From JAUPKT01 sp964427855 (GTDB lineage: Bacteria; Desulfobacterota; Desulfomonilia; Desulfomonilales; Desulfomonilaceae), in contig CAYRVH010000006.1 of assembly GCA_964427855.1 (NCBI GenBank), forward strand, positions 1 to 64,000: a stretch of 64,000 nt of DNA, written 5' to 3'. The number at the start of each line of letters is the position of its first letter. Within the stretch, counting starts at the first letter, position 1. The notes under the pieces are model-generated. The model did no database searches. It saw nothing but the letters and a program-made list of their open reading frames with translations, and was not told the origin of the DNA. Both the position numbers and the translations under genes were made by a program. This document shows, one piece after another, positions 62,023 through 64,000 of this stretch.

Positions 62023-63201
62023 ATGATATTCTCAAAAAGGGTCACGGATACACCGCCTTATTTGTTTCACCTTATCGATGAAAAGAAGAAAAAGGCCCAA
62101 GAAAAAGGGCTCGACGTGATTTCTTTAGCCATTGGCGACCCCGACAAACCAACGCCTGGCTTTGTTCTCGACATTATGGAAGAAGAAATGCGGAACCCCA
62201 GGAACCACTGCTACCCGAGCTATAAAGGTGAACCCGATTTTTGCGAGGGAGTCGCGCAATGGTTTTTTTCAAGATTTGGTGTAGAGCTGGACCCTTCATT
62301 GGAGGTGATGGCCGTAATAGGGGCGAAGGACGCCATCTCTCATATTCCTTTTGCTTTTCTTGATTCTGGCGATTCAGCGCTTGTCACAGATCCAGGGTAT
62401 CCTGTGTATCAGATCGCAGTGGGTTTTGCTGGCGGAGAGGTCATTCATGTCCCTCTCTTGGAAGAAAACGGCTTCCTCCCGGATCTTTCGTCCATTCCTC
62501 GCGGCCAGGCCCAAAAGGCGAAGATCATGTTCATCAATTATCCCAACAATCCCACGTCGGCGGTAGCGGATAAGACGTTTTTTGAGAAGATCGTGGCTTT
62601 TGGTCGAGAGAACGACATTGTCATATTGTCTGACAACGCGTACTCGGAAGTGTATTTCGAAGAGCAAGATCGACCGATGAGCATCATGGAAATTCCGGGC
62701 GCCAAGGAGACGTGTATGGAAATACACTCATTCTCTAAAACGTTCAACATGACGGGGTGGAGAATCGGTTTTGTCGTCGGCGGAGAGGATCTCATTCATG
62801 CGCTGCTCACACTGAAGTCCAATTTTGATTCCGGCGTCTTCATGGCCATACAGCGCACCGCGGCGCGTGCCTTGCTCCATCCTCACGCGTCCGATTTTTG
62901 CCAGGAGCGTACCACCTTATTTAAGAACCGGCGAGACAGGATAGCCGCATCCCTTGCGACTATGGGGTTTCGATTCAAGCTGCCCAGGGCCGGTTACTAT
63001 TTCTGGGTCCGCATCCCACCGCAATTCAATTCTTCAGTGGTTTTTTGCGCTGATTTGTTGGAAAAAACAGGCGTGGTCGTCACCCCTGGCGTCGGTTACG
63101 GCCCCAGCGGCGAGCATTATTTCAGGGTATCTATGACTGCCCCAGATGAGCGGATAGATGTTGCATTGCAGAGAATGGAAGCATTTATGAGGGGGCTATG
63201 A
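62023..63201 (+). CDS. dapL: LL-diaminopimelate aminotransferase
   Basis: 392 aa from ATG 62023, preceded by AAGGGGGTCGC. PLP-dependent fold type I: VISLAIGDPDKPTPGF, NYPNNPTSAVA and the PLP-lysine region IHSFSKTFNMTGWRIGF. N-terminal FSKRVTDTPPYLFHLIDEKK matches DapL. Converts tetrahydrodipicolinate to LL-diaminopimelate in lysine and cell-wall synthesis in one step; common in Desulfobacterota. Other class I aminotransferases are the alternative. Overlaps carA. Confidence 0.88.
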   Translation: MIFSKRVTDTPPYLFHLIDEKKKKAQEKGLDVISLAIGDPDKPTPGFVLDIMEEEMRNPRNHCYPSYKGEPDFCEGVAQWFFSRFGVELDPSLEVMAVIGAKDAISHIPFAFLDSGDSALVTDPGYPVYQIAVGFAGGEVIHVPLLEENGFLPDLSSIPRGQAQKAKIMFINYPNNPTSAVADKTFFEKIVAFGRENDIVILSDNAYSEVYFEEQDRPMSIMEIPGAKETCMEIHSFSKTFNMTGWRIGFVVGGEDLIHALLTLKSNFDSGVFMAIQRTAARALLHPHASDFCQERTTLFKNRRDRIAASLATMGFRFKLPRAGYYFWVRIPPQFNSSVVFCADLLEKTGVVVTPGVGYGPSGEHYFRVSMTAPDERIDVALQRMEAFMRGL

Positions 63202-64000
63202 TGAAGGCGACGTTACTCCTGGCAGACGGGACCATATTCCACGGTGAGAGCATTGGCGCCCAAGGGGAGACGATAGGCGAGGTGGTATTCAACACCGCAA
63301 TGACAGGGTATCAAGAGATTCTTACGGATCCCTCGTATCGCGGTCAAATTGTCGCCATGACGTACCCTCATATAGGAAACACCGGTGTAAATTCGGAAGA
63401 CAACGAGTCTCGTCGGCCTTTTCTCAACGGCTTCATAGTCCGAGAATACTGCCCCCATCCGAGCAACTGGAGGATGCAGTCTGACCTCGCCTCTTTCCTC
63501 ACGGAATATGACATCGTCGGGATTCACCACATTGATACAAGAAAACTCACCCGAAATCTCCGAGAAACTGGTGCGAAAAAAGGCATCATTTCCACGTATG
63601 ATCATGACAAGCAGAGCCTTTTGGCCAAGGTCAGGGCGTACCCTGATATAGAAGCATTCGATTTGGTGCGAGAGGTGTCATGTGCGGCGCCATACGACTG
63701 GGAAGAAGGGACGTGGCAGTGGAATGTCCCGCCCAAGAAATTTCACTCCCCAACCCTAAGGATTGCCGCATACGACTTCGGTACAAAAACGAACATCCTG
63801 AGGTTGCTCGTTGACCTGGGTGCTCACGTCCGGGTGTTCCCCGCGTCAACGGCCGCTGACGAGATCCTCAACTTTCATCCTGATGGAATATTCTTGTCCA
63901 ATGGCCCGGGCGATCCAGCGTCTGTCCCGTATGTCATCGAAAACGTGAGGAACTTGATTGGAAAGAAGCCTATTTTTGGCATCTGCCTCGGCCACCAGAT
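63201..64000 (+). CDS. carA: Carbamoyl-phosphate synthase small subunit (partial)
   Basis: First ~266 aa, running off the window end. Starts at ATG 63201 (or 63198), with GAGGGGG upstream. N-terminal CarA domain: LLLADGTIFHGESIGAQGET, VVFNTAMTGYQEILTDPSYR and IHHIDTRKLTRNLRETGAKK. The glutaminase begins at IAAYDFGTKTNILRLLVDLG, and FGICLGHQ with its nucleophile Cys is the last readable part. It supplies ammonia for carbamoyl phosphate. Overlaps dapL by up to 4 bases. Confidence 0.97.
   Translation, partial: MKATLLLADGTIFHGESIGAQGETIGEVVFNTAMTGYQEILTDPSYRGQIVAMTYPHIGNTGVNSEDNESRRPFLNGFIVREYCPHPSNWRMQSDLASFLTEYDIVGIHHIDTRKLTRNLRETGAKKGIISTYDHDKQSLLAKVRAYPDIEAFDLVREVSCAAPYDWEEGTWQWNVPPKKFHSPTLRIAAYDFGTKTNILRLLVDLGAHVRVFPASTAADEILNFHPDGIFLSNGPGDPASVPYVIENVRNLIGKKPIFGICLGHQ

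Overview
The window looks like a piece of a sulfate-reducing bacterium of the Desulfobacterota (former Deltaproteobacteria). The main reason is the contiguous dissimilatory sulfate-reduction block at the left end: aprB-aprA (APS reductase) and qmoA-qmoB-qmoC (its quinone-linked partner complex), all on the minus strand. LL-diaminopimelate aminotransferase, a Re-citrate-synthase-like enzyme and an exopolysaccharide locus fit this group. A Desulfomonile-like genus is only a guess. The sequence is a draft: there is a 29-base run of N at 55314-55342.

Layout. 1-7.5 kb: apr/qmo energy metabolism, with a strong hairpin terminator between aprA and qmoA. 8-11 kb: a tightly overlapped plus-strand operon of a SEC-C/TPR protein, a YkgJ-type cysteine-cluster protein and an exported HEAT-repeat protein whose frame is crossed by one TGA followed by a SECIS-like hairpin. 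11-19 kb: a type II topoisomerase pair (ParC/ParE type) and a zinc-ribbon/TPR/DUF2314 protein. 19-30 kb: a surface-polysaccharide region (asparagine-synthase-like amidotransferase, three GT4 glycosyltransferases, a STAS protein, a nucleotidyltransferase/sugar-transferase fusion, an initiating sugar transferase), interrupted by a decayed IS630-family element, a fragment of a related element and a tRNA-Arg. 30-37.5 kb: hisS-aspS-(Re-citrate synthase-like with a C-terminal Cache domain) overlapping by 4 bases each, then purD, a membrane-anchored SNase-like protein and a small ORF.

37.6-42 kb: an orphan LolD-like ATPase, then a promoter/aromatic-rich leader peptide/terminator module in front of a 530-residue GNAT-containing protein of unknown role, then an outer-membrane beta-barrel candidate. 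42-54 kb: a polytopic GT-C-like membrane protein with a DPM1-like GT2, a molybdenum-cofactor block (XdhC, MoeA fused to a binding-protein-like domain, MoeA), an MFS transporter, a family 9 glycosyltransferase, a paralogue of the beta-barrel protein and a DnaJ-domain protein. 54-64 kb: exported Cys/Pro-rich proteins, a Tat-exported ABC substrate-binding protein, phosphofructokinase, YchF, an ECF sigma/anti-sigma pair, dapL and the start of carA.

The best candidates for something undescribed are the possible HEAT-repeat selenoprotein (9769-11061), the leader-peptide/attenuator-like module at 38529-38712 with its unknown target gene, and the enzyme-Cache fusion at 30127-32025. All three are readings from sequence alone and need the checks listed.
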